Of a DNA stretch of 64,000 nucleotides, positions 22,482 through 31,335 are shown piece after piece (position 1 is the stretch's first letter; each line of letters starts with the position of its first letter). The stretch covers positions 160,143 through 224,142 of the forward strand of contig JAGAJO010000008.1 in NCBI GenBank assembly GCA_017626015.1, written 5' to 3'. The DNA comes from Ruminococcus sp. (GTDB lineage Bacteria > Bacillota > Clostridia > Oscillospirales > Ruminococcaceae). The translations under genes and the position numbers were made by a program. Under the pieces are notes generated by a model. The model saw nothing but the letters and a program-made list of their open reading frames with translations, searched no databases and was not told the DNA's origin.

Positions 22482-22680
22482 AAGGCAGCACCGCACAAAG
22501 ACCGCCTGACGGCTTTGCACGTCATCTGCGGCGCTTGATCTTGATTAAACGCTGCATATCTTTCCGTCATATTGCACAGAAATTCCTTGACATACGACAG
22601 TATGCCTGCGAAATTTCTGCACAATCTGACGAAAAATCTGACTGCGCATCTGCCGCACAATCTCTGTGCGGTGCTGCCTA
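22482..22680 (-). repeat. Full copy of 200-bp dispersed repeat (family A)
   Basis: About 199 bp bounded by aggcagcaccgcacaaag and its near-perfect inverse ctctgtgcggtgctgcct. Internally it can form further long stems, for example bases around aatttctg and cagaaatt. A homologous copy in the opposite orientation starts at 63850. It has no credible coding capacity, and it lies between the promoter and start codon of the next gene. The form suggests a MITE-like or REP-like mobile element. Confidence 0.85.
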
Positions 22681-22714
22681 AAATAACTGAAAAATATAAT
22701 TCGGAGGTATTAAG

Positions 22715-24142
22715 ATGAAAAACATGAAACGGATTCTTGCGGGGACGCTTGCAGTTCTTTCTGCATTCAGCGTTGCTTCCTGCGGAAATTCAAAGGACAG
22801 CGGAAAGGACAAGGAAAGCTCCTATGTCCAGAAAGTCGAGGTCGCAAGCACGGACGATATCTCAACTATTCCCGAGGGCGCTCCCACGGAGCTTGAGTGG
22901 CTTTCATACTTTGACCTTAACCCTACAAGGGCGGAGCCTGAAAAGAGAACGGACGTTACGCTGTTTGAGGAAAGAGGAGGTTCTATCAAGTACAGCCAGA
23001 CTTCCTCAATGGATAAATACGATAAGCTGGCCTCAAGGCTTATGGCGGATGATCCGCCCGATATGTTCTGGTATGAGGCGGGTATGACCTTCCCGGCAAA
23101 CTGCGTTAAGGATATGTTCCAGCCTGTTGACGAGATAGTTAACTTTGACGATCCTCTGTGGACCGACGTTAAGGACGTTGCCGAGCAGTATACGCTTAAC
23201 GGCAAGCACTATGTTGCGCCTGTAAAATTCCTTGCACAGTCCGTTCTTACATATGACAAGGACATGGTAGAGGCTGCCGGACTTGACGATCCTTACGAGA
23301 TTTACACCAACGGCGAGTGGGACTGGGACACATGGTACGATATGATGACCGAGTACGTTGAGGGCGGTTCCGACGAGGACGAAAGATACGGCGTAAACGG
23401 CTGGTTTGCTCCTTTTATCTTCCATTCTACCGGAAAGACCCTTATCCAGTACGACGCTGAAAACGATATGTATGTTTCAAACCTTGACGACGCAGACTTC
23501 TCCAGAGCTACCGATCTGCTTTACAATATCCAGAAGAACGGTCTGTATTACGCCGACTGGGTAGGTCAGGCAGGCGACTGCTTTAAAAAGAACATTCTGT
23601 TCTATGCAATGGGACCATGGGCGGCTTCGGGCGTTCATAAGCCTAAGGAGGGCGACAACTGGGCGATAGTTCCCATGCCTAAGGATCCTAACAGCGACAC
23701 ACTTTATTCCACTCCCGAAATGAATGCATATATGTGGATAAAAGGCTCCGAAAAGCCTGACGCTATGAAGTGCTGGATGGAGTGCGCAAAGATCGTTCAG
23801 ACAGATGAAAAGTATCTTGCGACAGAGCGTGAGAAGTTCTTTGTAAACAATCCTACATGGACAGACCAGATGTACGATATGGCTTACGTTGAGCTGGTTT
23901 CCGATAAGTTTGAAAGGATCGTAGACGTCGGATACGGAATTTCCACTACGCTTTCCAACAACGATGCCGCTACAAACGACACAAAGGAAGCTGTGATCCC
24001 GTATATGTACACCTCCGTAATGAAGACGGACGAGAACGGTTCTCAGTATACATGGACTCAGCTTATCGAGACATACAGACCTGTTATAGATTCCGAGCTT
24101 AAGACCTTTAACGAGGCTTACCACGCATTTATCGGCAAATAA
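22715..24142 (+). CDS. Extracellular solute-binding lipoprotein, ABC importer type
   Basis: A 475-residue family 1 solute-binding protein. The signal peptide MKNMKRILAGTLAVLSAFSV ends at lipobox Cys23, so it should be anchored outside. The mature part is typical of carbohydrate binders: DKLASRLMADDPPDMFWYEA, a central DKDMVEAAGLDDPYE hinge segment and aromatic-rich stretches (WDWDTWYDMM). The ribosome binding site is CGGAGG. No permease or ATPase gene is adjacent: mfd is upstream and a convergent spoVAC downstream. It is therefore an orphan binding protein that must use transport proteins encoded elsewhere, or act as a sensor. Confidence 0.9.
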   Translation: MKNMKRILAGTLAVLSAFSVASCGNSKDSGKDKESSYVQKVEVASTDDISTIPEGAPTELEWLSYFDLNPTRAEPEKRTDVTLFEERGGSIKYSQTSSMDKYDKLASRLMADDPPDMFWYEAGMTFPANCVKDMFQPVDEIVNFDDPLWTDVKDVAEQYTLNGKHYVAPVKFLAQSVLTYDKDMVEAAGLDDPYEIYTNGEWDWDTWYDMMTEYVEGGSDEDERYGVNGWFAPFIFHSTGKTLIQYDAENDMYVSNLDDADFSRATDLLYNIQKNGLYYADWVGQAGDCFKKNILFYAMGPWAASGVHKPKEGDNWAIVPMPKDPNSDTLYSTPEMNAYMWIKGSEKPDAMKCWMECAKIVQTDEKYLATEREKFFVNNPTWTDQMYDMAYVELVSDKFERIVDVGYGISTTLSNNDAATNDTKEAVIPYMYTSVMKTDENGSQYTWTQLIETYRPVIDSELKTFNEAYHAFIGK

Positions 24143-24156
24143 TTTATTGTAATTAA

Positions 24157-24189
24157 AGAGCGCACCGCTGACTGTGGTGCGCTCTGTTT
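24157..24189. terminator. Bidirectional terminator
   Basis: A perfect 10-bp stem agagcgcacc (24157-24166) and ggtgcgctct (24176-24185), then gtttct. It separates the convergent solute-binding and spoVAC genes. Confidence 0.8.
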
Positions 24190-24636
24190 CTATCTTAGGA
24201 AGAAATAATATATCAGACCATATACTATGCTTGCAAGGGTACCGTATAATATAACGGGTCCGCTTATAATGAAGATCTTAGCTCCCAGTCCAAGGATATA
24301 GCCTTCGGTTTTAAATTCCAGCGCCGGCGCTGCAACGGAATTTGCAAATCCGGTTATAGGTACCAGAGTTCCTGCGCCTGCGTGCTTGGCAAGCATATCG
24401 TACCAGCCGAGACCGGTAAACAGAGCCGACAGGAACACCAGCGTCACCGACGTAGCCATAGCGCAGCCGTCCTTTGAAAGTCCGAAATGATCGTACATAT
24501 TGTAAAACGCCTGACCGATAGCGCAGATAAGTCCTCCGAAGAAGAATGCCTTGGGAACTGTTATCCACCATTTTGTCCTGTGGGACGCTTCGTTATACAT
24601 TTCACCGTATTGACTTTTACTTAAATTTATATCCAT
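24190..24636 (-). CDS. spoVAC: Stage V sporulation protein AC
   Basis: A 148-residue membrane protein; ATG 24636 follows GGAGGGG. It matches SpoVAC, part of the spore inner-membrane channel for dipicolinic acid. Family features are KAFFFGGLICAIGQAFYN, VTLVFLSALFTGLGWYDMLA and GAGTLVPITGFANSVAAPAL, followed by EGYILGLGAKIF. About four membrane segments are visible. spoVAD and spoVAE normally sit beside it but are absent here. It lies at the end of the pst-phoU unit, 69 bases after the phoU stop. It suggests a sporulating ancestry. Confidence 0.88.
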   Translation of the reverse strand: MDINLSKSQYGEMYNEASHRTKWWITVPKAFFFGGLICAIGQAFYNMYDHFGLSKDGCAMATSVTLVFLSALFTGLGWYDMLAKHAGAGTLVPITGFANSVAAPALEFKTEGYILGLGAKIFIISGPVILYGTLASIVYGLIYYFFLR

Positions 24637-24704
24637 AAAAACCCCTCCGCAGATGTTTTTACGGATAGTATGAGAGCAAATCAGAAAAATATTCGTTTTT
24701 ACAT

Positions 24705-25364
24705 CTACATAATTTTTGCCTGCTTGTGGACGCCGCTTATTGAAAATATGACCCACTCGGCTATATTTACCGCATGATCGCCGATCTTCTCGAAATACTT
24801 TGCCGTCATAAGAGTATCCGCAAGCTTTTCGCCGTTTGCCCTGTCATCTGCGATCCCGTCTATGATCTTTTTCTTGACTCCGCTGAAAAGTCCGTCTACA
24901 GCTTCGTCTTCTGAAACTACGTCCTGTGCAAGCTGCAGATCGTTTTTCACATAGGCGTCGATAGAGTCTGCCACCATTTTTGCCGAAAGCCTTGCCATTT
25001 CCGAAATGTCTGACAGATCAAATCTTGCATTCTGCTTTATAAGCTCTTTGTTAAGCTGTGCAATATCCGCAGCAGCGTCTCCTATCCTTTCCATATCGCT
25101 TATCATTTTAAGGGCTGCGGAAACCCTGCGCAGATCGTCTGCAACCACCGGCTGATGTTTAAGCAGACATTTAAGGCAGATACGTTCAATATCCTTTTCA
25201 TCTTCGTTGATCTTTGAATCGTAGGCGATCGCCTGAGCCGCAAGCGCTTCGTTCTGCTCCTCTATGGATTTTGCCGACATTGCAATAATATGCTCTACGG
25301 AAGCCGCCATATTCAGAAGTCTTCTGTCAAGCTCCCTGAGATAATCGTCAAACTGTTTTCTCAT
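24705..25364 (-). CDS. phoU: Phosphate signalling protein PhoU
   Basis: A 219-residue all-helical protein with two PhoU repeats, each carrying the metal-binding helix pattern (DMERIGDAAADIAQ and YFEKIGDHAVNIAEWV). PhoU links the Pst transporter to the phosphate-responsive kinase and limits uptake when phosphate is plentiful. AAGGAGG precedes the start. It follows pstB by 12 bases, the standard pst operon order. Confidence 0.96.
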   Translation of the reverse strand: MRKQFDDYLRELDRRLLNMAASVEHIIAMSAKSIEEQNEALAAQAIAYDSKINEDEKDIERICLKCLLKHQPVVADDLRRVSAALKMISDMERIGDAAADIAQLNKELIKQNARFDLSDISEMARLSAKMVADSIDAYVKNDLQLAQDVVSEDEAVDGLFSGVKKKIIDGIADDRANGEKLADTLMTAKYFEKIGDHAVNIAEWVIFSISGVHKQAKIM

Positions 25365-25376
25365 ATTACAGCCTCC

Positions 25377-26132
25377 TTAACCGAATCTTCCGGATATGTA
25401 TTCAAGGGTCTTTTGCTCTTTGGGAGAGGAGAAGATCTTATCCGTGGCGTCATACTCGACTATCTCACCGTGGAGGAAAAACGCCGTCTTATCGGAGATC
25501 CTTGTCGCCTGCTGCATATTGTGTGTAACGATCACTATGGTGTAATTTTTTTTAAGCTCTGAGGCAAGCTCCTCTATTTTCAGGGTAGAGATCGGATCCA
25601 GGGCAGAGGTAGGTTCATCCATCAGCAGTACCTCCGGCTTGACGGCAAGCGCCCTGGCAATACAAAGTCTTTGCTGCTGACCTCCCGACATTCCCAGCGC
25701 TGATTTTTTCAGTCTGTCCTTAGACTCCTCCCAGACCGAAGCCTGTCTCAGAGTCGTTTCAACAATTTCGTCAAGCTCCGATTTTTTGCGGATACCGTGA
25801 GTTCTTGGACCGTAGGCGATATTGTCATAGACCGACATGGGGAAAAGATTAGGCTTCTGGAAAACCATTCCCACACGCTTTCTCAGCTCCGTGACCTCCA
25901 TATCGTTATAAATATCTACGCCGTCAAGAGTAAAGCTTCCCTCTATTTTACAGCCTTCCACCAGATCGTTCATTCTGTTCAGTGATTTGAGCAGCGTGGA
26001 TTTGCCGCATCCTGACGGACCGATAAAAGCTGTAATTTCTTTTTGTGCAATATCTATGTTTATGTTTTTCAGCGCATGAAAATCTCCGTAGTGAAGCTCG
26101 CAGTTTTTAACGCTGAGTTTATATTCGTTCAT
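25377..26132 (-). CDS. pstB: Phosphate ABC transporter ATP-binding protein
   Basis: A 251-residue ABC ATPase that powers phosphate uptake by PstCA. It has Walker [10 protein letters not shown], the Q-loop in [20 protein letters not shown] (typical for PstB), signature [15 protein letters not shown], and Walker [15 protein letters not shown] switch His follows in IVTHNMQQA. The start is preceded by GGAGGG. The length is normal. Confidence 0.97.
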   Translation of the reverse strand: MNEYKLSVKNCELHYGDFHALKNINIDIAQKEITAFIGPSGCGKSTLLKSLNRMNDLVEGCKIEGSFTLDGVDIYNDMEVTELRKRVGMVFQKPNLFPMSVYDNIAYGPRTHGIRKKSELDEIVETTLRQASVWEESKDRLKKSALGMSGGQQQRLCIARALAVKPEVLLMDEPTSALDPISTLKIEELASELKKNYTIVIVTHNMQQATRISDKTAFFLHGEIVEYDATDKIFSSPKEQKTLEYISGRFG

Positions 26133-26144
26133 GATATCCCTCCG

Positions 26145-26984
26145 TTATTGTTCAGATATTCTGCCTGCGATCAGACTTGCAAGTCCGTTGAGCAGCAGTA
26201 CCGCTATCAGAAGTATTACTGCTGCTGCGCTTGCTTCGTTCATGTAAAGTCCGTTGTCCGAAAGGGCATACATATGTACGGCAAGCGTTCTTCCGGAATC
26301 TCCGGGACCGGCATACTTTGCGATTGTTCCGGCAGTGTAGATGAGAGCGGCGGTTTCTCCGAAAATTCTTCCCATTGCGAGAATTATTCCGGAGAATATT
26401 CCGCTTATCGAGGGCGGAATGACGACCTTGAAGATCGTTCTGAGCTTGCCTGCCCCCAGTCCGTAGCTGCCCTCACGGAAGCTGTCGTCTACCGATCTTA
26501 AAGCCTCCTCGGTGGAGCGTATGATAAGGGGAAGCACCATTATCGCCAGCGTGCAGCCGCCTGAAAGCATTGACAGCTTCCATTTAAGCGCAATTACGAA
26601 AAACATATTTCCGAAAAGTCCGTAGACGATAGAAGGTATTCCGCTGAGAGTTTCCGTGGTGAGCCTTATGAGCTTTACAAACCGGTTGCCCTTTTTTGCA
26701 TATTCCACGAGATAGATAGCACAGAATATCCCCAGAGGAGCGGCGATAGCAAGAGCTATCGCCAGCATTTCAAGTGTGTTGAAAATTGCCGGCATCATGG
26801 ATACGTTGTCGGTATTGTACTCTTTTTCAAACAGGGAAAGCTTGAGATTGGGTACTCCCTTAATTATAATGTAACCTACTATCAGCATAAAGATCCCTAT
26901 GGTGAAGGTCACAGAAATTTTTGTGATAATGTTGTAAACCAACGAAAAAGGATGAGTCTTGTATGTCTTGATCTTTTCGCTCAA
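26145..26984 (-). CDS. pstA: Phosphate ABC transporter permease PstA
   Basis: A 279-residue inner-membrane permease with six hydrophobic segments and the cytoplasmic EAA-type loop EGSYGLGAGKLRTIFKVVIP that contacts PstB. It starts with TTG directly after the pstC stop (TAATTG) with GGGGG in front, so translation of the two is coupled. The family-typical ETLSGIPSIVYGLFG is near the middle. Confidence 0.94.
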   Translation of the reverse strand: MSEKIKTYKTHPFSLVYNIITKISVTFTIGIFMLIVGYIIIKGVPNLKLSLFEKEYNTDNVSMMPAIFNTLEMLAIALAIAAPLGIFCAIYLVEYAKKGNRFVKLIRLTTETLSGIPSIVYGLFGNMFFVIALKWKLSMLSGGCTLAIMVLPLIIRSTEEALRSVDDSFREGSYGLGAGKLRTIFKVVIPPSISGIFSGIILAMGRIFGETAALIYTAGTIAKYAGPGDSGRTLAVHMYALSDNGLYMNEASAAAVILLIAVLLLNGLASLIAGRISEQ

Positions 26985-27902
26985 TTAATTTTCCCCCTTT
27001 TTTGCAGTGATAACGCTGAAGCAGAGATTCAGAAGGAGGATAAATACGAACAGCACAACTCCCGTTCCTATAAGCGCATCGTAGTGAAGACCATCCGCAT
27101 AGCTCATTTCAATTACAATATTTCCTGTGAGGGTCCTTACGCTGTCGAGAAGTGACTCCGGAATGATCGCAGAGTTTCCCGCTATCATGATGACCGCCAT
27201 TGTTTCGCCTATCGCTCTTCCTATTGCAAGTATCACACTGGCGAGTATTCCCGATCTTGCTGCGGGGAATATCACCGACGCAACAGCTCTTTCGTGTGTG
27301 GCTCCCAGTGCTAGAGCGCCTTCGTAAAAGCTTTCAGGCACAGCCTGCAATGCGGAAACGCTCATACCGACAATAGTTGGCAGGATCATGATACCAAGTA
27401 TTATAGAAACCGTAAGCACGCTGTTTCCCGTTCCCCCGAAGGTGTTTCTGACGAATGGTATTACTACGGTCATTCCGAAAAATCCGTATACGATCGACGG
27501 TATGCCCGCCAGAAGATTTATGGGAGGCATAAGAAATCTGAACAGCTTTTTGGGACAGAATTCAGCCATATACACAGCTGTCATGAGCCCGACGGGAACG
27601 CCGATCGCAATAGCACCCGCAGTGCAGTAGAGCGATCCTACGATCATCGGGAAAATTCCGAATGAGGCAGGTACGTTACGGGGACTCCAGTCATCTCCCA
27701 GCAGAAAATTCTTTACTCCTATTTCCGCTATAGCCGGGCAGCCCTTTGCAAACATAAAAATGCAGATAGTGACCACTGCGGCTATCGAAACGCCTGCGCA
27801 CAGCATAAACACGCCTTGCATTATTTTTTCAATTGCCCTGCCGGTAATATGCGGCCTGATCTCGTTTTTTTTCACAGCCTGTACCGCTTGTTCACCGCTC
27901 AT
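26985..27902 (-). CDS. pstC: Phosphate ABC transporter permease PstC
   Basis: A 305-residue permease partner of PstA with six membrane segments. The ATG at 27902 is chosen because GGAGG lies 8 bases ahead. It has INLLAGIPSIVYGFFGM and the EAA-type loop EGALALGATHERAVASVIFP. The pair forms the phosphate channel in the membrane. Confidence 0.94.
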   Translation of the reverse strand: MSGEQAVQAVKKNEIRPHITGRAIEKIMQGVFMLCAGVSIAAVVTICIFMFAKGCPAIAEIGVKNFLLGDDWSPRNVPASFGIFPMIVGSLYCTAGAIAIGVPVGLMTAVYMAEFCPKKLFRFLMPPINLLAGIPSIVYGFFGMTVVIPFVRNTFGGTGNSVLTVSIILGIMILPTIVGMSVSALQAVPESFYEGALALGATHERAVASVIFPAARSGILASVILAIGRAIGETMAVIMIAGNSAIIPESLLDSVRTLTGNIVIEMSYADGLHYDALIGTGVVLFVFILLLNLCFSVITAKKGEN

Positions 27903-27917
27903 TGAAAAAACCTCCAA

Positions 27918-28799
27918 CTATTTGACTTCGTTCCACGCAGTAATTTTACCGGTGTATATCTTACGTATTTCTTCTATTGTAATATCGTCGATACCGCTGT
28001 CCTTGTTGACGATGACCGCAATGCCGTCCTTTGCTATGGTTACAGACTGCACGCCCTGTGACAGCTCGTCGTCCGAAAGCTCTCTGGATGCCATGCCTAT
28101 ATCGGAGATACCGTTGATAGCGTCCTTTATTCCTGTTGAGGAATCTGACTGCTGAACATCGACAGTGACCTTGTCGTTGACCTTTTCATATGATTCGGCA
28201 AGCTTTTCCATTACTGGCGTCACTGATGAAGAACCGCTCACCATGACTTTTCCGCTGGCTCCGTTTGACTCATATGCAGAAGCGTCCTCGGAAACCTTTA
28301 CATAGCCGTTTTCCTTGATCACCTCCTGTCCCTCCTGGGAAAGTATGTAGCTTTCAAAGTCCTTAGCCGCATCGGAAAGGTCGTCCTTGACTGCGATATT
28401 AAAGGGTCTGGAGATCTTGTAGCTGCCGTTTGAAATATTGGCAAGCTCCGGGGAAACGCCCTCCACCTTAAGTACCTTGACACTGTCATTTACAGAACCC
28501 GAGGATATGTATCCGATCGCATTTTTGTCGCCGCTTACCTGAGTAAGAACAACGTCTGTGGATTTGCAGATAAGAGAGTCTTTTTTCGTTTCGTCGGTTT
28601 TGTTGCCGGCGTCGTCCTTGACCTCCAAGCCTGTAAGCTCAATAAATGCTCCTCTTGTTCCCGAGCCTTCCTCACGGGATATTACAGTGATAGTCCCGCC
28701 GTCCTTGCCGCCTTTTCCGCCTTCACTGTTTGCACATCCGGTCGCAGCCGCCATAATTGCCGCTGCGGAAAGTACCGCCAATATTTTTGATGATCTCAT
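27918..28799 (-). CDS. pstS: Phosphate-binding lipoprotein PstS
   Basis: A 293-residue phosphate-binding protein; ATG 28799 has AAAGAGGT in front. The lipoprotein signal peptide ends at Cys22 (ATGC). Phosphate-pocket motifs are SREEGSGTRGAF in the first half and SGSSSVTPVMEKLA and MASRELSDDE in the second. In many PstS proteins the SGSSSVTP lobe comes first, so here the two halves appear in the order typical of short clostridial PstS duplicates. It is the first gene of the pst operon. Confidence 0.92.
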   Translation of the reverse strand: MRSSKILAVLSAAAIMAAATGCANSEGGKGGKDGGTITVISREEGSGTRGAFIELTGLEVKDDAGNKTDETKKDSLICKSTDVVLTQVSGDKNAIGYISSGSVNDSVKVLKVEGVSPELANISNGSYKISRPFNIAVKDDLSDAAKDFESYILSQEGQEVIKENGYVKVSEDASAYESNGASGKVMVSGSSSVTPVMEKLAESYEKVNDKVTVDVQQSDSSTGIKDAINGISDIGMASRELSDDELSQGVQSVTIAKDGIAVIVNKDSGIDDITIEEIRKIYTGKITAWNEVK

Positions 28800-29040
28800 A
28801 AAATTACCTCTTTCTTTTGAAGCATTTGCTCCGTTTTTATTTATCATACCTTTTGATGACAATATTATTTTATTTTTTTACTGTAAAATCCAAAAGACTT
28901 TATACGTAAAAGTCAGGTAATTATTTTGGGAATGAGATTTTACCTTTTATTAGACCTCCTCGGAAACTTCCGAAGCGCCATTTTCCTTGTCTATTTTAAA
29001 GCTGTCGAATGACTGAATATGAGGATATAACGCTGTCGGA
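28800..29040. other. pstS upstream region with shared leader element
   Basis: An AT-rich upstream region of pstS. On the minus strand the 25-base core shared with the fprA leader lies at 28977-28953, preceded by ATAGAC. TTTTAC appears twice, 23 bases apart, between the element and pstS, which might be response-regulator sites. I see no clean promoter. Confidence 0.5.
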
Positions 29041-29080
29041 AAAAATAAAAAAGCGTCTGACCGTGATCAAACGCTTTTTA
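29041..29080 (-). terminator. fucO terminator
   Basis: Arms aaaaagcgtctga (29048-29060) and tcaaacgcttttt (29067-29079) pair. On the minus strand a T-run follows. Confidence 0.85.
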
Positions 29081-29100
29081 TAATTATTCGGTTGATGTTA

Positions 29101-30249
29101 TCACATAAGACTGCGGTACAGCTCTGAGATCTCCTCAAGGCTTGTATCTCTCGGGTTGCCGGGACAGCAGGCGTCTGCAAATGCACTTTCCGACAGGAAC
29201 TGCACATCCTCTTCCTTTAAAATACCCTTCAGGTCTGCCGGGATACCAACGTCTGAGCCAAGCTGCTTTACGGCAGCGATTGTAGCGTCAGCAGCTTCCT
29301 CGTCGTTCATAGCGTCTATACCCTCGACGCCCATTGCCTTACCGATGGCACGGTAGCGCTTTCCGGCAACGCTCTTGTTGTATTCAAGACCGGTAGGCAG
29401 GATTATCGCACAGGCAACACCGTGAGGAGTATCATACAGAGCGGACAGACCGTGCGCCATAGAATGAACTATACCAAGTCCCACATTGGAAAATCCCATT
29501 CCGGCAATGTACTGACCAAGCGCCATTCCCTCTCTTCCGTCGGGGTCGTTTTTAACTGCCGCACGGAGGCTGGAGGAGATCAGGCGTATCGCTTCAAGGT
29601 GGAACATATCGGAGATAGCGCAGGCACCCTTTGTAATATAGCCCTCGATTGCGTGCGTAAGTGCGTCCATACCCGTTGCAGCCGTAAGGCTCTTAGGCAT
29701 TGAAGACATCATATCGGGGTCTACGACCGCTACCTCGGGAATGTCGTTTGTATCAACGCAAACGAATTTTCTCTTCTTTTCAACATCGGTGATAACATAA
29801 TTGATAGTTACCTCGGCGGCTGTGCCTGCGGTGGTAGCTACGGCAATGGTGAATACGGCGTGTTTTTTGGTGGGTGCAACGCCCTCCAGCGAGCGCACGT
29901 CCGCAAATTCAGGATTGTTTACTATAATTCCCACAGCCTTAGCCGTATCCATAACGGAACCTCCGCCTATTGCAACGATACAGTCCGCACCGGAATTTTT
30001 AAATGCCGAAACTCCGTTCTGAACGTTTTCGATAGTGGGATTTGCTTTTATGTCTGTGTATATCTCGTATGGGAAGCCGGCTTTGTCAAGAAGTCCGGTA
30101 ACCTTTTCCGAAACGCCGAACTTTACCAGATCTGCGTCGGTGCATACCAATGCTTTTTTAAAATCCCTTGCGGTAAGCTCGGGAACAATGTTTTCAATAG
30201 CGCCGTGTCCGTGATAGGAAATAGCGTTAAGTACGATACGGTTTACCAT
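29101..30249 (-). CDS. fucO: FucO-type lactaldehyde reductase, iron alcohol dehydrogenase
   Basis: A 382-residue group III iron-dependent alcohol dehydrogenase, closest in my recollection to E. coli FucO. Shared stretches are NNPEFADVRSLEG, TTAGTAAEVTINYVITD, KRKFVCVD and GQYIAGMGFSNVGLGIVH. NAD binding is through GGGSVMD and metal ligands lie in HAIEGY and HSMAHGLSALYDTPHG. FucO reduces L-lactaldehyde to 1,2-propanediol during fucose or rhamnose fermentation. No sugar catabolic genes are nearby, so broader aldehyde reduction is possible. ATG 30249 has AAGGAG in front and a good promoter. Confidence 0.88.
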   Translation of the reverse strand: MVNRIVLNAISYHGHGAIENIVPELTARDFKKALVCTDADLVKFGVSEKVTGLLDKAGFPYEIYTDIKANPTIENVQNGVSAFKNSGADCIVAIGGGSVMDTAKAVGIIVNNPEFADVRSLEGVAPTKKHAVFTIAVATTAGTAAEVTINYVITDVEKKRKFVCVDTNDIPEVAVVDPDMMSSMPKSLTAATGMDALTHAIEGYITKGACAISDMFHLEAIRLISSSLRAAVKNDPDGREGMALGQYIAGMGFSNVGLGIVHSMAHGLSALYDTPHGVACAIILPTGLEYNKSVAGKRYRAIGKAMGVEGIDAMNDEEAADATIAAVKQLGSDVGIPADLKGILKEEDVQFLSESAFADACCPGNPRDTSLEEISELYRSLM

Positions 30250-30314
30250 AAATATCAAACTCCTTTTTTTAGATTAGCAGTAAAGCTTGTACATTTGTCA
30301 CAAACTTTACAAAC

Positions 30315-30343
30315 ATTATAGCATTATTTTGTGAAGATTTCAA
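30315..30343 (-). promoter_or_regulatory. fucO promoter
   Basis: On the minus strand TTGAAA (30343-30338) and TATAAT (30320-30315) with a 17-base spacer. A short palindrome TTTGTgACAAA follows in the leader. Confidence 0.85.
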
Positions 30344-30385
30344 GTACATATTAAGAAATTTGCATTATGGCATAACGGCATACTG

Positions 30386-31279
30386 TCATTTTTCTATATC
30401 GAAGCTTACGGTCACCGAGAAGATCCCTTTGTCGTATTCTGCTGAAATATCTCCGCCCAGCATTTGCGTGAACTGCTTTGCAATAGCCAGCCCGAGTCCT
30501 GTGTTTCCCTTTGTTCTGGAAATGTCGGTAGTGTAGAACTCGTCAAAGACCCGTTCGGCGTCAATGTCGGGGTCGGCAGCTTCGTTTTCAAAGCGTATGC
30601 TTATCATTTCATCGTTCTTTGATTTTTTCGTTTTTACTGAAAGCGTTCCGTAACCGTGCTTGTATGCGTTGCCGATAAGGTTGTCAAAGATCCTTGTGAG
30701 CATATTGCGGTTTGAAATAACGGGTATCCTCATATACGGGCAGTCAAGGGAGATCTCACGATTGTCTGAGCAGTAGTCGTCATAGTAATGAACTATAGAT
30801 CCCTGAAGGATCTCGGCAAGGTTCAGACGTGAAAGCTCCGGCTTCTGTCCGCCCGAAATGGTTTTTGAAAATTCAAAGAAGGAATTTATCAGCTCCTCAA
30901 GACGTATCAGCCTTTGTTCTACTATCTGTATTTCTCTGTCCTTTTCTTCACGGGGAAGATCGGAGGTGGTTATTATATTTATGTATCCCATAGCGGAAGC
31001 CAGCGGAGTGCGCAGATCGTGGGATATGTTTATCATCATCTGTTCGAGATCGTGAGCTTTTCTCTGATATGCTGTTCCGGCGCTGCGGCTTTCTTTGATG
31101 AGTGAATTTATGCTGTTTATAAGTTCGTCCGAAACGCCGCTTTCAGAGTGTATAAGCTCGTTGGAATCCTGTAAGGATATGTTCCTGAGCTGACTTGAAA
31201 TGCTTCTGATCTCACGTCTGTGAAGAAACAGAAGCAGCAGCGAGACGGCGGCTATTATTCCAAAGATCACCGCAGTCAT
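30386..31279 (-). CDS. Sensor histidine kinase
   Basis: A 297-residue kinase with one N-terminal membrane helix (about 2-19) and no extracellular domain, the compact layout of intramembrane-sensing kinases. After a HAMP-like linker comes the phosphoacceptor box NISHDLRTPL with His87. The ATP domain has DNLIGNAYKHG (N-box) and GNTGLGLAIAKQF (G-box). It ends the unit formed by the response regulator and ABC transporter upstream. The signal may be read through the transporter, as in antimicrobial-peptide sensing modules; this is inference. Confidence 0.9.
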   Translation of the reverse strand: MTAVIFGIIAAVSLLLLFLHRREIRSISSQLRNISLQDSNELIHSESGVSDELINSINSLIKESRSAGTAYQRKAHDLEQMMINISHDLRTPLASAMGYINIITTSDLPREEKDREIQIVEQRLIRLEELINSFFEFSKTISGGQKPELSRLNLAEILQGSIVHYYDDYCSDNREISLDCPYMRIPVISNRNMLTRIFDNLIGNAYKHGYGTLSVKTKKSKNDEMISIRFENEAADPDIDAERVFDEFYTTDISRTKGNTGLGLAIAKQFTQMLGGDISAEYDKGIFSVTVSFDIEK

Positions 31280-31335
31280 CGTTCCCTGCCTCCTTCCTGA
31301 TTAATATTGCGTATATGCGGATAATACAGTTACGG

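Noticed and set aside
22433-22660. Small minus-strand reading frame inside the family A repeat
   Set aside because: It follows the repeat, has no ribosome binding site and has a composition typical of translated non-coding repeat.
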